From an uncultured Collinsella sp. (GTDB taxonomy: Bacteria > Actinomycetota > Coriobacteriia > Coriobacteriales > Coriobacteriaceae), in contig CAUHHV010000027.1 in the NCBI GenBank assembly GCA_959606065.1, positions 1 to 24,563 of the forward strand: a DNA stretch of 24,563 bases, given 5' to 3'. Positions 13,115 through 21,398 of the stretch are shown here, piece after piece. Positions within the stretch are counted from its first letter, which is position 1. Every line of letters starts with the position of its first letter. The translations under genes and the position numbers were made by a program. The notes beneath the pieces are model-generated. The model did no database searches and was not told the origin of the DNA. It was given only the letters and a program-made list of their open reading frames with translations.

Positions 13115-13759
13115 ATGGCTCGCAAAATTACCAAGCGTCAGCAGCAAATTTACGACTTCATCAAGGAATATCAGCAGGAGAAGGGTTATCCGCCCAGCGT
13201 GCGCGAGATGGCTTCTGCCGTGGGCCTTTCCTCCCCCAGCACCGTGCACGCCCATCTATCTGCCCTGGAGGCGCGCGGGCTACTCAAGCGCGATGCCACC
13301 AAACCGCGCGCTCTGGAACTCTTTAACGAGGACGGTTCCTCTGTCTCAATTTCTAAATCTGACGAGACCACCGCACCTCGCGGAACGGTCTCACTACCGC
13401 TCGTTGGTCGCGTCGCGGCTGGGATTCCCATTCTGGCCGAGCAGAATATCGAAGACACATTTACTATCCCGACCGAAATCGCCACTGATCAGGGTTCCTT
13501 TATCCTTGAGGTGCATGGGAGCTCAATGATCAATGTCGGTATCTTCAATGGCGATTACATCATCGTCCGTGAACAAAAGAGTGCCATGAACGGCGAAATT
13601 GTCGTGGCTATGATTGATGGTTCAGCGACCGTCAAGACGTTCTACAAGGAGCAGGGACGCGTACGCCTGCAGCCTGAGAATGACACCATGGAGCCTATCT
13701 ATGCAACGAATCCCGTTATCTTGGGCAAAGTCGTCGGCTTGATGCGCCGGTTCTCGTAA
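13115..13759 (+). CDS. lexA: LexA SOS repressor and self-cleaving protease
   Basis: 214 aa. The N-terminal winged HTH (residues about 4-70) contains YPPSVREMASAVGLSSPSTVHAHLSALEARG. The cleavage site is Ala102-Gly103 (RVAAGIP). The catalytic dyad is Ser137 (GSSM) and Lys174 (ATVK). RecA filaments on single-stranded DNA trigger self-cleavage and release of SOS genes. The start at 13115 has AGAGGAT upstream; the longer in-frame reading from 13010 would translate through the operator boxes and is rejected. The stop overlaps the start of the DUF1624 gene (TAATG), so the two are coupled and the second gene should be SOS-controlled too. Confidence 0.98.
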   Translation: MARKITKRQQQIYDFIKEYQQEKGYPPSVREMASAVGLSSPSTVHAHLSALEARGLLKRDATKPRALELFNEDGSSVSISKSDETTAPRGTVSLPLVGRVAAGIPILAEQNIEDTFTIPTEIATDQGSFILEVHGSSMINVGIFNGDYIIVREQKSAMNGEIVVAMIDGSATVKTFYKEQGRVRLQPENDTMEPIYATNPVILGKVVGLMRRFS

Positions 13760-14463
13760 TGCAAAAACGCATCACCATCTTTGATACCGTCCGCGGGCTT
13801 ACGATGATTTCAATGGCAGGTTTTCACGCTTGCTACGATCTTGCCTACCTGTACGACTGGGATATGCCCTGGTTTACCCAGACTGTCTTTCAAGACATCT
13901 GGCGCGCCAGCATCAGCTGGGTATTTTTGTTTATCGCGGGTTGGATGTGCACCCTTTCGCGCAACAATATCAAACGTGCCGCCAAATACGCCTTAGCAGC
14001 ACTCGTCGTCTGGTTGGCAACAACACTTGTCTCAGTTGACGATTCTGTTAATTTTGGCATCATCTACTGCATGGCCGCATGTACCGGCATCGTGGCGTTG
14101 ACCGATCCCGTCCTTAAGAAGATATCGGCGAGATGGGGCATGTCCCTATGCCTTTTGTTGTTTGCCCTCACCTGGAGCATCCCCAAAACGATCTACCCTG
14201 TCCCCTACCTGGCGTGGCTGGGATTTCCGAGCCCTGGGTTTGTCTCAGGTGATTACTACCCCATCATCCCGTTTTTCTTTATGTATCTTGCAGGATACTT
14301 CGCCGCACACATAGCGAAGGGAATCGATAAGACCGTCCCTAGCTGGGCCTACGCCAATCCCATCCCGGAGCTCGCCAGCCTTGGACGTCACGCACTCCCC
14401 TTTTATCTACTGCATCAGCCCATTATTCTGGGCTTTTTGGAGCTCGTCTACTCGGTGCGATAA
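13759..14463 (+). CDS. DUF1624 / heparan-alpha-glucosaminide N-acetyltransferase-like membrane protein
   Basis: 234 aa with about six or seven TM segments. The N-terminus RITIFDTVRGLTMISMAGFHACYDL matches the DUF1624 'D..RGl.m..M...H...D' signature, with the His (about 23) and Asp (about 27) likely functional. The TM end FYLLHQPIILGFLEL is also family-like, with a conserved His. The family is related to acyltransferase-3 type proteins that move acetyl groups across membranes; the substrate here is unknown. It shares a TAATG overlap with lexA, an unusual partner, and overlaps the 3' end of hflX by 16 nt tail to tail. No terminator is seen between the convergent genes. Confidence 0.85.
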   Translation: MQKRITIFDTVRGLTMISMAGFHACYDLAYLYDWDMPWFTQTVFQDIWRASISWVFLFIAGWMCTLSRNNIKRAAKYALAALVVWLATTLVSVDDSVNFGIIYCMAACTGIVALTDPVLKKISARWGMSLCLLLFALTWSIPKTIYPVPYLAWLGFPSPGFVSGDYYPIIPFFFMYLAGYFAAHIAKGIDKTVPSWAYANPIPELASLGRHALPFYLLHQPIILGFLELVYSVR

Positions 14464-15737
14464 CGCTTGAGCCGCGGCGCGATACGAGCCGGCAGCTTCG
14501 CAACAATACGAACGCCGCCCTCAAGATATTCCTCGTGCAAAAGGGTTCCCTGTTCATGCACCAGCGTGATGAGGGCGCCCTCGCGATACGGGATTTCAGC
14601 GGAGAGCAACACATCGGTGGCAGCCGCCTCGCGAGCAATACGGTCGACGAGATCGTCGAGTCCCTCGCCCGTCTGGGCCGAGAACAGCACGGCCTCGGGA
14701 TAGCGACGACGGAAACTCAATCGATCAACGCTATCGAGAAGATCGATTTTATTGAACACCGTAAGCGTCAAACGCTCGCCGGCACCGATCTCGTCAAGAA
14801 CGCGATCGACTGCCTCGAGCTGGCGCTCGTAGTCCTCGTCAGAGGCATCCACAACTTTAAGGATCAGATCGGCACCAAGAACCTCAGACAGCGTGGACTT
14901 AAAGGCATCAACGAGACCATGCGGTAGCTTTTGAATAAAGCCAACAGTATCGGTAATCGTCATGCCACGACCGCCGGGCAGGCGATACGAACGCGTCGTC
15001 GGGTCGAGCGTAGCAAACAGCTTGTCCTGCGAAAGCACCGTAGATCCGGTCAGACGATTGAGCAACGACGATTTACCCGCATTGGTATAACCGGCTAACG
15101 CGACGCGAAACGCCGGTGACTCAATGCGGCTCTTGGATTGAACATCGCGACGCTGTTCAACCTGCTTGAGCTCACGACGAAGCGCAGCGATCTTATTACG
15201 AATGAGGCGACGGTCGACCTCGAGCTGACTTTCGCCCTGACCAAAGCGTGAGCCGATGCCGCCGCGCGTCTGTTCCTTGGCGAGATGGCTCCACATGCCA
15301 CGCAGACGAGGCAACAGATATTGAAGCTGTGCCAGCTGTACCTGTAGGCGTCCCTCACGCGTCTGAGCATGCAGGCCAAAAATATCCAAGATCAGTGCCG
15401 TACGATCGATAATCTTTACCGGCTCGCCCACGGCTTTCTCCAAATAGGATTGCTGCGAGGGCGTCAGGTCGTCGTCAAAAATAACGACATCGGCATCCAT
15501 GCGATGCACCAGGCCGCACAGCTCTTCAACCTTACCGGAACCGATAAACGATTTAGGATACGGCTTTACCAAACGCTGTGACAAGCGTGCCACGCACTGG
15601 GCACCAGCCGTGTGGGTAAGACGCTCCAGCTCATCAAGCGAGCGATCGAGCGGCCATGCATTGTCGCGCCACTCAACACCAACTAATATGGCACGCTCGG
15701 GCTCGGGTGCCGTGGGAACAAGGGGGAAACGGGCCAT
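14448..15737 (-). CDS. hflX: Ribosome-associated GTPase HflX
   Basis: 429 aa. An N-terminal HflX domain (about 1-205) includes YPKSFIGSGKVEEL and DIFGLHAQTREGRLQVQLAQLQY, then the linker SHLAKEQTRGGIGSRFGQGESQLEVDRR. The G domain has P-loop GYTNAGKSS, DTVGF and NKID, and a C-terminal domain ends the protein. HflX splits stalled or stress-damaged ribosomes. Its ATG shares one base with the miaA stop (TAATG), so it is the last gene of the miaB-miaA-hflX chain. miaA and hflX are neighbours in many bacteria. The 3' end overlaps the convergent DUF1624 gene by 16 nt. Confidence 0.97.
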   Translation of the reverse strand: MARFPLVPTAPEPERAILVGVEWRDNAWPLDRSLDELERLTHTAGAQCVARLSQRLVKPYPKSFIGSGKVEELCGLVHRMDADVVIFDDDLTPSQQSYLEKAVGEPVKIIDRTALILDIFGLHAQTREGRLQVQLAQLQYLLPRLRGMWSHLAKEQTRGGIGSRFGQGESQLEVDRRLIRNKIAALRRELKQVEQRRDVQSKSRIESPAFRVALAGYTNAGKSSLLNRLTGSTVLSQDKLFATLDPTTRSYRLPGGRGMTITDTVGFIQKLPHGLVDAFKSTLSEVLGADLILKVVDASDEDYERQLEAVDRVLDEIGAGERLTLTVFNKIDLLDSVDRLSFRRRYPEAVLFSAQTGEGLDDLVDRIAREAAATDVLLSAEIPYREGALITLVHEQGTLLHEEYLEGGVRIVAKLPARIAPRLKRYRTE

Positions 15738-16675
15738 TAGGCAGCCTCAATACGATGCAGGATGTCCTCAACGACCTCATCGATCGTAAACTCGTCCATA
15801 TCAAACCACACGATACGGTCATCGCGCTTAAACCACGAAAGCTGACGTTTGGCATAGCGACGCGAACGCATCTTGATGAGTTCGCGAGCCTCATCCATAG
15901 AAATCACGCCATTGAAAGCATCAATGATCTCTTTATAGCCAATTGCCTGCATCGAAGTCAGGGCATCTCCCAGCCCCTGGTCCATAAGACCGCGAACCTC
16001 ATCGACAAGACCCTGCTCAAACATAAGGTCGACACGCAGGTTAATGCGCTCATAGAGCACTTCACGACTACGCGTCAGACCAAACCACAAGGCATGATAA
16101 CGCTCACGCGGAACACTGAATTTCGACTTCTGCTGGGCATATGACACGCCATCATCGTGCATCTCGAGCGCACGAATCACACGACGCACGTTATGGGGAT
16201 GAATCACGGCAGCTGATTCGGGGTCGCGCTCGGCAAGCAGGGCATGCAATGCTTCCTCGCCAATGCGCTCGGCAAGCTCCTGATAGCCCACGCGGCGTTC
16301 GTCCTCGAGTTCTCCCGAAGGAAAATCCATTTCATCGAGAGCGGCCTTGAGATACAAGCCCGTACCGCCGCAAAAGACCGGAAGACGCTGCTCGCCAAGC
16401 AAACGCTCGACATGTGCTCGGGCGTCCGACTGGTAGAGCGCAGCAGAATACGCGACGCCGGGATCCACGATATCGATAAGGAGCAGAGGTGCCGAGCACT
16501 CCTCAGGCATCATTTTGGCCGTACCGATGTCCATGCCGCGATAGATTTGCATCGCGTCACACGACAACACTTCGGACGAAAGACGAGCGGCCAGGCGGTC
16601 GGCAACATCGCTTTTGCCGACCGCCGTCGGACCGACGATCGCAACGGCGGAAAGTCCTGCCCTGGGAGAAACCAT
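15737..16675 (-). CDS. miaA: tRNA dimethylallyltransferase
   Basis: 312 aa. P-loop GPTAVGKS is near the N-terminus, DAMQIYRGMDIGTAK is the substrate-binding segment, FCGGTGLYLKAAL the conserved core and NVRRVIRALE the motif after the insertion domain. It adds dimethylallyl to A37 of tRNAs that read codons starting with U, making i6A, the substrate of MiaB, which is encoded immediately upstream. It shares one base with the miaB stop (TAATG) and one with the hflX start, giving tight translational coupling across the three genes. Confidence 0.97.
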   Translation of the reverse strand: MVSPRAGLSAVAIVGPTAVGKSDVADRLAARLSSEVLSCDAMQIYRGMDIGTAKMMPEECSAPLLLIDIVDPGVAYSAALYQSDARAHVERLLGEQRLPVFCGGTGLYLKAALDEMDFPSGELEDERRVGYQELAERIGEEALHALLAERDPESAAVIHPHNVRRVIRALEMHDDGVSYAQQKSKFSVPRERYHALWFGLTRSREVLYERINLRVDLMFEQGLVDEVRGLMDQGLGDALTSMQAIGYKEIIDAFNGVISMDEARELIKMRSRRYAKRQLSWFKRDDRIVWFDMDEFTIDEVVEDILHRIEAA

Positions 16676-18045
16676 TAGCGCGGCTCGCCCACAACGGAGC
16701 CGGACAAATACCAGGTCTTGGCAACGTCAACGTCAACATCAACGATCTTGCCAACAAGCTGATCGATGCTGTAACCCTCGGGGATAGGCGCATGCACGGT
16801 CTGATTCTTGGGACTCTTGCCCAGCAGGACCGCGTCGTTCTTTTTACTCGTTCCCTCAATGAGCGCCGGCACCACAGTATGAAGCTCACCCTGGTTATAC
16901 TCGTGTGCCGTAGTCTCGATAACCTTAACCAGGCGGTTGAAACGCTCGAGAATAACCTCATGCGGGGTGGGATCATAAATCTCAGCTGCCGGGGTACCGG
17001 CGCGCTTGGAGTAAATAAACGTGTAGGCTTGGGCATAGCGCACAGTCTCGGCAAGCGAGAGCGTCTGCTCAAAGTCTTCCTCGGTCTCGCCCGGGAAACC
17101 CACGATGATATCGGTCGAAAGCGCAATATCGGGCATACGGTTACGAATACGATCGACCAGGCCCAAATAATCCTCGCGCGTATAACGACGATTCATCTCT
17201 TTAAGAATGCGCGTGGAGCCCGACTGAACGGCCAGGTGAAGCTGCGGCATGACGGCAGGCGTCTCGGCCATAGCATCAATGGTCTCGGGCAGCAGATCCT
17301 TAGGATGAGAAGAGGTAAAGAAGATACGCTCTACGCCCGTATCGCCCACGGCGCACAGCAGATCGGCAAAACGCGGCTTACCAAAGAGATCGCGACCGTA
17401 GGAGTTAACGTTTTGGCCCAGCAGCGTAATCTCGCGCACGCCCTGGCGCACGAGCCCGGTCACCTCATCGACAATCTCCTCGAAGGGACGGCTCTTCTCA
17501 CGACCACGGACGTAGGGCACGATGCAGTACGTACAGAAGTTGTTGCAGCCCGTCATAATGGGCACCCATGCGTGATACTGCGTCTCGCGATGCCACGGCA
17601 TGCTCATGGCATCCGTATCCTCATGCTCATTCGTACGGATATGGCGCTTGCCGTCCAAAAACGCCTCAGCGATGAGCTCGGCCACGTGCGCAATAGAATG
17701 GGTGCCAAAAATAACGTTGACGTTATCGACGTTGGTGAGCAAGCCCTCACCATCGCGCTGGGCGATGCAGCCGCCCACGGCGACCACACGCTTACCCGAA
17801 GGCGAAGGAGGAAGGCTCTTGCAGGAATTGCACTGACCATACAGGCGCGTATCGGCAGCCTCGCGCACGCAACACGTCATAAACACGACAATATCGGCAT
17901 GCTCGGGATCGAGCGCCATAAGACAGCCATAAGAATCGAGCAAACCACTCACGCGCTCGGAGTCGTGCTGGTTCATCTGGCAGCCGAAAGTGCGGATAAA
18001 GTAGGTTTTACCGGCAAGAATATCGCGTACGGAACGCTGGTCCAT
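16675..18045 (-). CDS. miaB: tRNA-2-methylthio-N6-dimethylallyladenosine synthase (MiaB)
   Basis: 456 aa methylthiotransferase. The UPF0004 domain has Cys22, Cys58 and Cys93 for the auxiliary cluster. The radical SAM motif is Cys167, Cys171, Cys174 (CNNFCTYC). A C-terminal TRAM domain follows (about 385-450). It converts i6A37 to ms2i6A37 in tRNA. An extra CNSC pair (Cys72/Cys75), not in the MiaB pattern I know, lies between the second and third cluster cysteines. The start has only a weak AGGATG. It is followed without a gap by miaA. spoVS lies 65 nt upstream on the same strand. Confidence 0.96.
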   Translation of the reverse strand: MDQRSVRDILAGKTYFIRTFGCQMNQHDSERVSGLLDSYGCLMALDPEHADIVVFMTCCVREAADTRLYGQCNSCKSLPPSPSGKRVVAVGGCIAQRDGEGLLTNVDNVNVIFGTHSIAHVAELIAEAFLDGKRHIRTNEHEDTDAMSMPWHRETQYHAWVPIMTGCNNFCTYCIVPYVRGREKSRPFEEIVDEVTGLVRQGVREITLLGQNVNSYGRDLFGKPRFADLLCAVGDTGVERIFFTSSHPKDLLPETIDAMAETPAVMPQLHLAVQSGSTRILKEMNRRYTREDYLGLVDRIRNRMPDIALSTDIIVGFPGETEEDFEQTLSLAETVRYAQAYTFIYSKRAGTPAAEIYDPTPHEVILERFNRLVKVIETTAHEYNQGELHTVVPALIEGTSKKNDAVLLGKSPKNQTVHAPIPEGYSIDQLVGKIVDVDVDVAKTWYLSGSVVGEPR

Positions 18046-18110
18046 GAGCTTACATCCTAACGATAGTATCGACGGGGCGCATAGGTGCTACAAGCGTGCA
18101 GATAGCTCGT

Positions 18111-18428
18111 TTACGCAACAGGTTTAACGTCGTCCATAACGACGTTATCCATAGCAGCCCGATTAATCTGGTGAACGTAGATAGAGAGACGAATTGCCGT
18201 GCGCGACTCTCCGTTAATGAGAATGTCGGAGAACACCGGCGCGCAGGAGACATCGAAGCCGGTCGGAATCAGAAAGCCGCGCGCAATGGCGACGGCCTTG
18301 ATGGCCTGGTTGACGGCGCCAGCGCCGACGCATTGAATGTTGACGGGGACGCCATCTTTGACCATGCCGGCAATGGCGCCGGCAACGGACGCGGGCGATG
18401 ATTTGCTTGATACCTTCAGGCAATCCAT
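18111..18428 (-). CDS. spoVS: Stage V sporulation protein S (SpoVS) homologue
   Basis: 105 aa; SpoVS is usually about 86 aa. The core LKVSSKSSPASVAGAIAGM, then GAGAVNQAIKAVAIARGFLIPTG and ESRTAIRLSIY, is nearly the whole family pattern. The C-terminal extension (about residues 84-105, HQINRAAMDNVVMDDVKPVA) is unusual. The fold is Alba-like and suggests nucleic-acid binding. In Bacillus spoVS lies after rny and ymdB, and affects septation and sporulation; here the rny neighbourhood is kept, with a GHKL ATPase in the place of ymdB. The start at 18428 has AGGAG seven bases upstream; the 13 codons further up are rejected. The inferred host group is not known to form spores, so another role is likely. 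Confidence 0.93.
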   Translation of the reverse strand: MDCLKVSSKSSPASVAGAIAGMVKDGVPVNIQCVGAGAVNQAIKAVAIARGFLIPTGFDVSCAPVFSDILINGESRTAIRLSIYVHQINRAAMDNVVMDDVKPVA

Positions 18429-18444
18429 GAAGAAACTCCTGCGT

Positions 18445-18461
18445 TTAAAAGTACGTTTTAA
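18445..18461. promoter_or_regulatory. Palindrome just upstream of spoVS
   Basis: TTAAAA-GTACG-TTTTAA (perfect 6-bp arms, 5-nt spacer) sits right before the spoVS ribosome binding site. It may be a regulator site or a small RNA hairpin. Confidence 0.35.
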
Positions 18462-18478
18462 CTGCAATAACTGTATCG

Positions 18479-18496
18479 TACCGAGCGGACTCGGTA
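18479..18496 (-). other. Small hairpin after the GHKL ATPase gene
   Basis: TACCGAG-CGGA-CTCGGTA is a perfect 7-bp stem with a 4-nt loop, 7 nt past the GHKL gene stop. It lacks a T-run, so it is more likely an RNA-processing or stability element than a full terminator. Confidence 0.4.
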
Positions 18497-18502
18497 AAGA
18501 TT

Positions 18503-19588
18503 TTATTCCTCTTTGGCAAGATCGAACGTCACCGTGATGCGATCACGCGAAACGCGAATCTTAGGGTCGCCGCACAGATTGAGGTAATACCGGGCAGCGA
18601 GGTCGTTAAAGTCACGCTCGACCGCACGCGAAAATTGCGCCATATCATCCTTGGCGATACGAAGGCCTCGACGGTCCTTGGCAAGATCGACGGGAGCCGG
18701 CGCATGCGAGGTGGAATCGCGCTCGCGCAGCAGACGCGCGGTCACGCCGCGAACGGGCTTAATCTGTCCCGACAGAATACGGTGGGCAGTGCGCTCGGAC
18801 ATCTCGAGACCCAGCCCGGAGCAGATCCGGATAAAGTCCTCGGCATCAGAGGCAAGGCTCAAACGATCGATAACCGGAAGCTCGTACTCGTCATCGATAA
18901 AGAGCAGGCGCGACGTATCGAGACGACTCGAGGCCTGAGCATACAGGGTCGCAGCAATCTCGGACGGAGAGCCCAGATACACATCGCAGCAACGCAGCTC
19001 CTCAAGGGCAAACTCACAGGCTGCGCGAATGATGTTGTGGGGGCCGCGAGCACATACATAGCGGCCGTCTTCGTCTTTAACTGCCTGAGGCCAGCTCGAC
19101 TGATCGGCGCGCTCACCCAAGCGATCGGTGGCAACGCACACCTTAAACGCGGAGCCCAAATCGACGCCAGATGTAACAACGCGTGCCTCATCCGTGTTCT
19201 GCTTGATAGAGAACAGCGCCATACCACGACCGTGAACACCCCAACGGTCCATTTTCATGCTCTCGAGCTTGGAGGTGACGCGGGCATCGAAGATACGCTC
19301 CTGCATATCCTGCGGTACACCCGAGCCGTTATCCAGGAAGAGGAGGGTGCGAACACCCTCCTCCTTGGTCGTGGCAAGATAGACCTTATCGGCTCCGGCA
19401 TCGCGAGCATTACGCAGCATCTCGATGACAATGTCCTCTACATGCTGAATATCATGCTTGGCCTGACGGCGTTCGGCCTCCGAAACGCGGAGGCGGACAT
19501 ACCCCTCGCCAAGGTTTTCCTCGACGCGAAGGTTGCCCTCCCCCGACATCGACGCGATAAATGAGATGAGCTCGTTCGCGTCGTTCAT
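18503..19588 (-). CDS. GHKL-family ATPase of unknown function
   Basis: 361 aa. The N-terminal GHKL ATP-binding domain is complete: N-box EMLRNARDAGAD (Glu56, Asn60), G1 DNGSGVP (Asp86), G2 GVHGRGMALFSI (about 117-128). There is no histidine-kinase phosphoacceptor domain and no MutL or HtpG C-terminus that I recognise. The C-terminal half (about 190-361) is soluble and ends with RAVERDFNDLAARYYLNLCGDPKIRVSRDRITVTFDL. The ATG at 19588 is used, one base after the rny stop, implying coupling although no clear ribosome binding site is seen; a GTG at 19612 is an alternative. It sits between rny and spoVS in an operon of RNA-related genes. A role with RNase Y or in RNA handling is a guess from context. 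Nothing identifies a substrate. Confidence 0.85.
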   Translation of the reverse strand: MNDANELISFIASMSGEGNLRVEENLGEGYVRLRVSEAERRQAKHDIQHVEDIVIEMLRNARDAGADKVYLATTKEEGVRTLLFLDNGSGVPQDMQERIFDARVTSKLESMKMDRWGVHGRGMALFSIKQNTDEARVVTSGVDLGSAFKVCVATDRLGERADQSSWPQAVKDEDGRYVCARGPHNIIRAACEFALEELRCCDVYLGSPSEIAATLYAQASSRLDTSRLLFIDDEYELPVIDRLSLASDAEDFIRICSGLGLEMSERTAHRILSGQIKPVRGVTARLLRERDSTSHAPAPVDLAKDRRGLRIAKDDMAQFSRAVERDFNDLAARYYLNLCGDPKIRVSRDRITVTFDLAKEE

Positions 19589-19589
19589 A

Positions 19590-21140
19590 TTATTTAGCGA
19601 TATCGACGGCACGGCTCTCGCGAATCACGACAACGCGCACCTGACCGGGATACTCCATCTCTTCCTCGATCTGATGGGCGATATCGTGCGCAAGCACCGT
19701 GGACTGGGCATCGGAGATCTTGTCAGGCTGAACCATGACATGAACCTCGCGACCGGCCTGCATGGCATAGGTACGCTCGACGCCGTCGTGAGAGTTGGCA
19801 ATCTCCTCGAGCTTCTCAAGACGCTTGATGTAGTTCTCGGCCGACTCGCGGCGGGCACCGGGACGAGAGGCGGAAACGGCATCGGCGGCCTGAACCAGGA
19901 CGTCGAGCACCGTGTTGGGATCGACGTCGGCATGATGGGCCTCGATCGCGTGGACGATAACGGGCTTCTCGCCATAACGGCGGGCAAGCTCGGCGCCAAT
20001 GACAGCATGCGGGCCCTCAACGTCGTGGTCGATGGCCTTACCCAGGTCGTGCAGAAGACCAGCGCGCTTGGCGGTCACAACATCCAGACCGAGCTCGGAG
20101 GCCATAACGCCGCACAGGTCGGAAACCTCAAGCGAGTGCTGCAGAACGTTCTGACCAAACGAGGTGCGGTAGCGAAGAGCACCCAGGGTCTTGACGATCT
20201 CGGGATGCAGGTCGTGGATACCGGTATCGAAGGCGGCCTGCTCGCCAGCCTCGCGCACACGCTGCTGAACCAAATCGGCGGCCTTGTGATACATCTCCTC
20301 GATGCGGGCAGGGTGAATACGACCGTCGGCAATGAGGTTCTCGAGCGCCACGCGGGCGGTCTCACGACGGACCGGATCGAAGCTCGAGAGTACAACGGTC
20401 TCGGGAGTGTCGTCAATCACGAGGTTGACGCCGGACACCTGCTCAAAGGTGCGGATGTTGCGACCCTCGCGACCGATGATACGACCCTTGAGGTCATCGG
20501 AGGGAATATGAACGGAAGTAACGGTGACCTCGGCGGTATGGTCGGCGGCGCAACGCTGAATCGCCAGGGAGAGAATCTCCTGAGCGGTCTTGTGGCACTC
20601 GGCGCGGACCTGCTGCTCGGACTCACGGATGATGGTGGCCGCCTCGTGGGTAACCTCGCCGCGGACCTTGTCGAGCAGCTCCTTGTGAGCGTCCTCGCGC
20701 GTAAGGTCGGCAATACGCTCAAGCTCGGAAGTCTGCTTGGCGCAGAGCTCCTCAAGCTCGCGAGAGCGCTTCTCGACCTGACCGGCCTGGCTGGACAACT
20801 GATGCTCGCGTTTATCGAGCGCATCGTTGCGGCGATCGAGCGATTCCTCGCGCTGCATCACACGATTTTCGAGCGTGCGAATCTCGCTCTTACGCTGCTT
20901 GTCCTCGGCCTCAGCGGCCTGCTTGTTCTTGATGATCTCTTCCTTGGCCTCGAGCAGAGCCTCTTTTTTGAGGGTCTCGGCCTGACGCTTTGCATCACCG
21001 ATCAGGGACTCTGCCTGCGCGTGTGCCGACTGGATCTTTTCGTCGGCCTCGTGAAGACTACCCTGCTTGGCGGTGCGCATGTAGGCAATGGCGGCGATGG
21101 CACCCAAAACGAGGCCAACGAGCGCTGCAATGATAGGCAT
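19590..21140 (-). CDS. rny: Ribonuclease Y
   Basis: 516 aa membrane-anchored endoribonuclease. One N-terminal TM (about 3-21) is followed by a long Lys/Glu/Gln-rich coiled coil (about 25-200), a KH domain (about 205-270, with SDDLKGRIIGREGRNIRTFE) and an HD domain (about 333-430, with LLHDLGKAIDHD). It starts decay of many mRNAs from 5'-monophosphate ends and processes operon transcripts. The ATG at 21140 is chosen because AAAGGAG lies five bases upstream; a GTG two codons earlier is inferior. It is followed immediately by the GHKL ATPase gene. A 258-nt gap separates it from recX, so it probably has its own promoter, which I could not pin down. Confidence 0.97.
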   Translation of the reverse strand: MPIIAALVGLVLGAIAAIAYMRTAKQGSLHEADEKIQSAHAQAESLIGDAKRQAETLKKEALLEAKEEIIKNKQAAEAEDKQRKSEIRTLENRVMQREESLDRRNDALDKREHQLSSQAGQVEKRSRELEELCAKQTSELERIADLTREDAHKELLDKVRGEVTHEAATIIRESEQQVRAECHKTAQEILSLAIQRCAADHTAEVTVTSVHIPSDDLKGRIIGREGRNIRTFEQVSGVNLVIDDTPETVVLSSFDPVRRETARVALENLIADGRIHPARIEEMYHKAADLVQQRVREAGEQAAFDTGIHDLHPEIVKTLGALRYRTSFGQNVLQHSLEVSDLCGVMASELGLDVVTAKRAGLLHDLGKAIDHDVEGPHAVIGAELARRYGEKPVIVHAIEAHHADVDPNTVLDVLVQAADAVSASRPGARRESAENYIKRLEKLEEIANSHDGVERTYAMQAGREVHVMVQPDKISDAQSTVLAHDIAHQIEEEMEYPGQVRVVVIRESRAVDIAK

Positions 21141-21341
21141 GCTCACTCCTTTTTATGGATTCGTTACACAACAAAGCGAACCGTCCTTACGAACGGCTCG
21201 CGACATTTGAGTAATATGGGCGCAGCTTATGCGGGTCGGATACAGATAAACATATAAACAAACTCATCACAGATGAGCACATATCACAAAGCAAATGACG
21301 GTATTTATCCTACGTTGAACCGCAACAACTGTCAAATAAAC

Positions 21342-21393
21342 GCACCCGGCACGGCGCCAATCGAGCGGTGAACGGCAGGGGCGTAACGGGTGC
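21342..21393 (-). terminator. Possible terminator after recX
   Basis: GCACCCG (21342-21348) pairs with CGGGTGC (21387-21393) around a long, partly self-pairing loop. On the minus strand GTTTATTTG follows. It lies 6 nt after the recX stop. The long loop makes it uncertain. Confidence 0.35.
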
Positions 21394-21398
21394 TATGC

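Noticed and set aside
16489..18060. Plus-strand open frame of 523 codons opposite miaA and miaB
   Set aside because: Shadow of the well-supported miaB/miaA genes; no motif, no ribosome binding site.
19533..21257. Plus-strand open frame of 574 codons opposite rny
   Set aside because: Composition (Leu/Gly/Val/Asp runs) is that of an antisense reading of the RNase Y coiled coil; rny is unambiguous.
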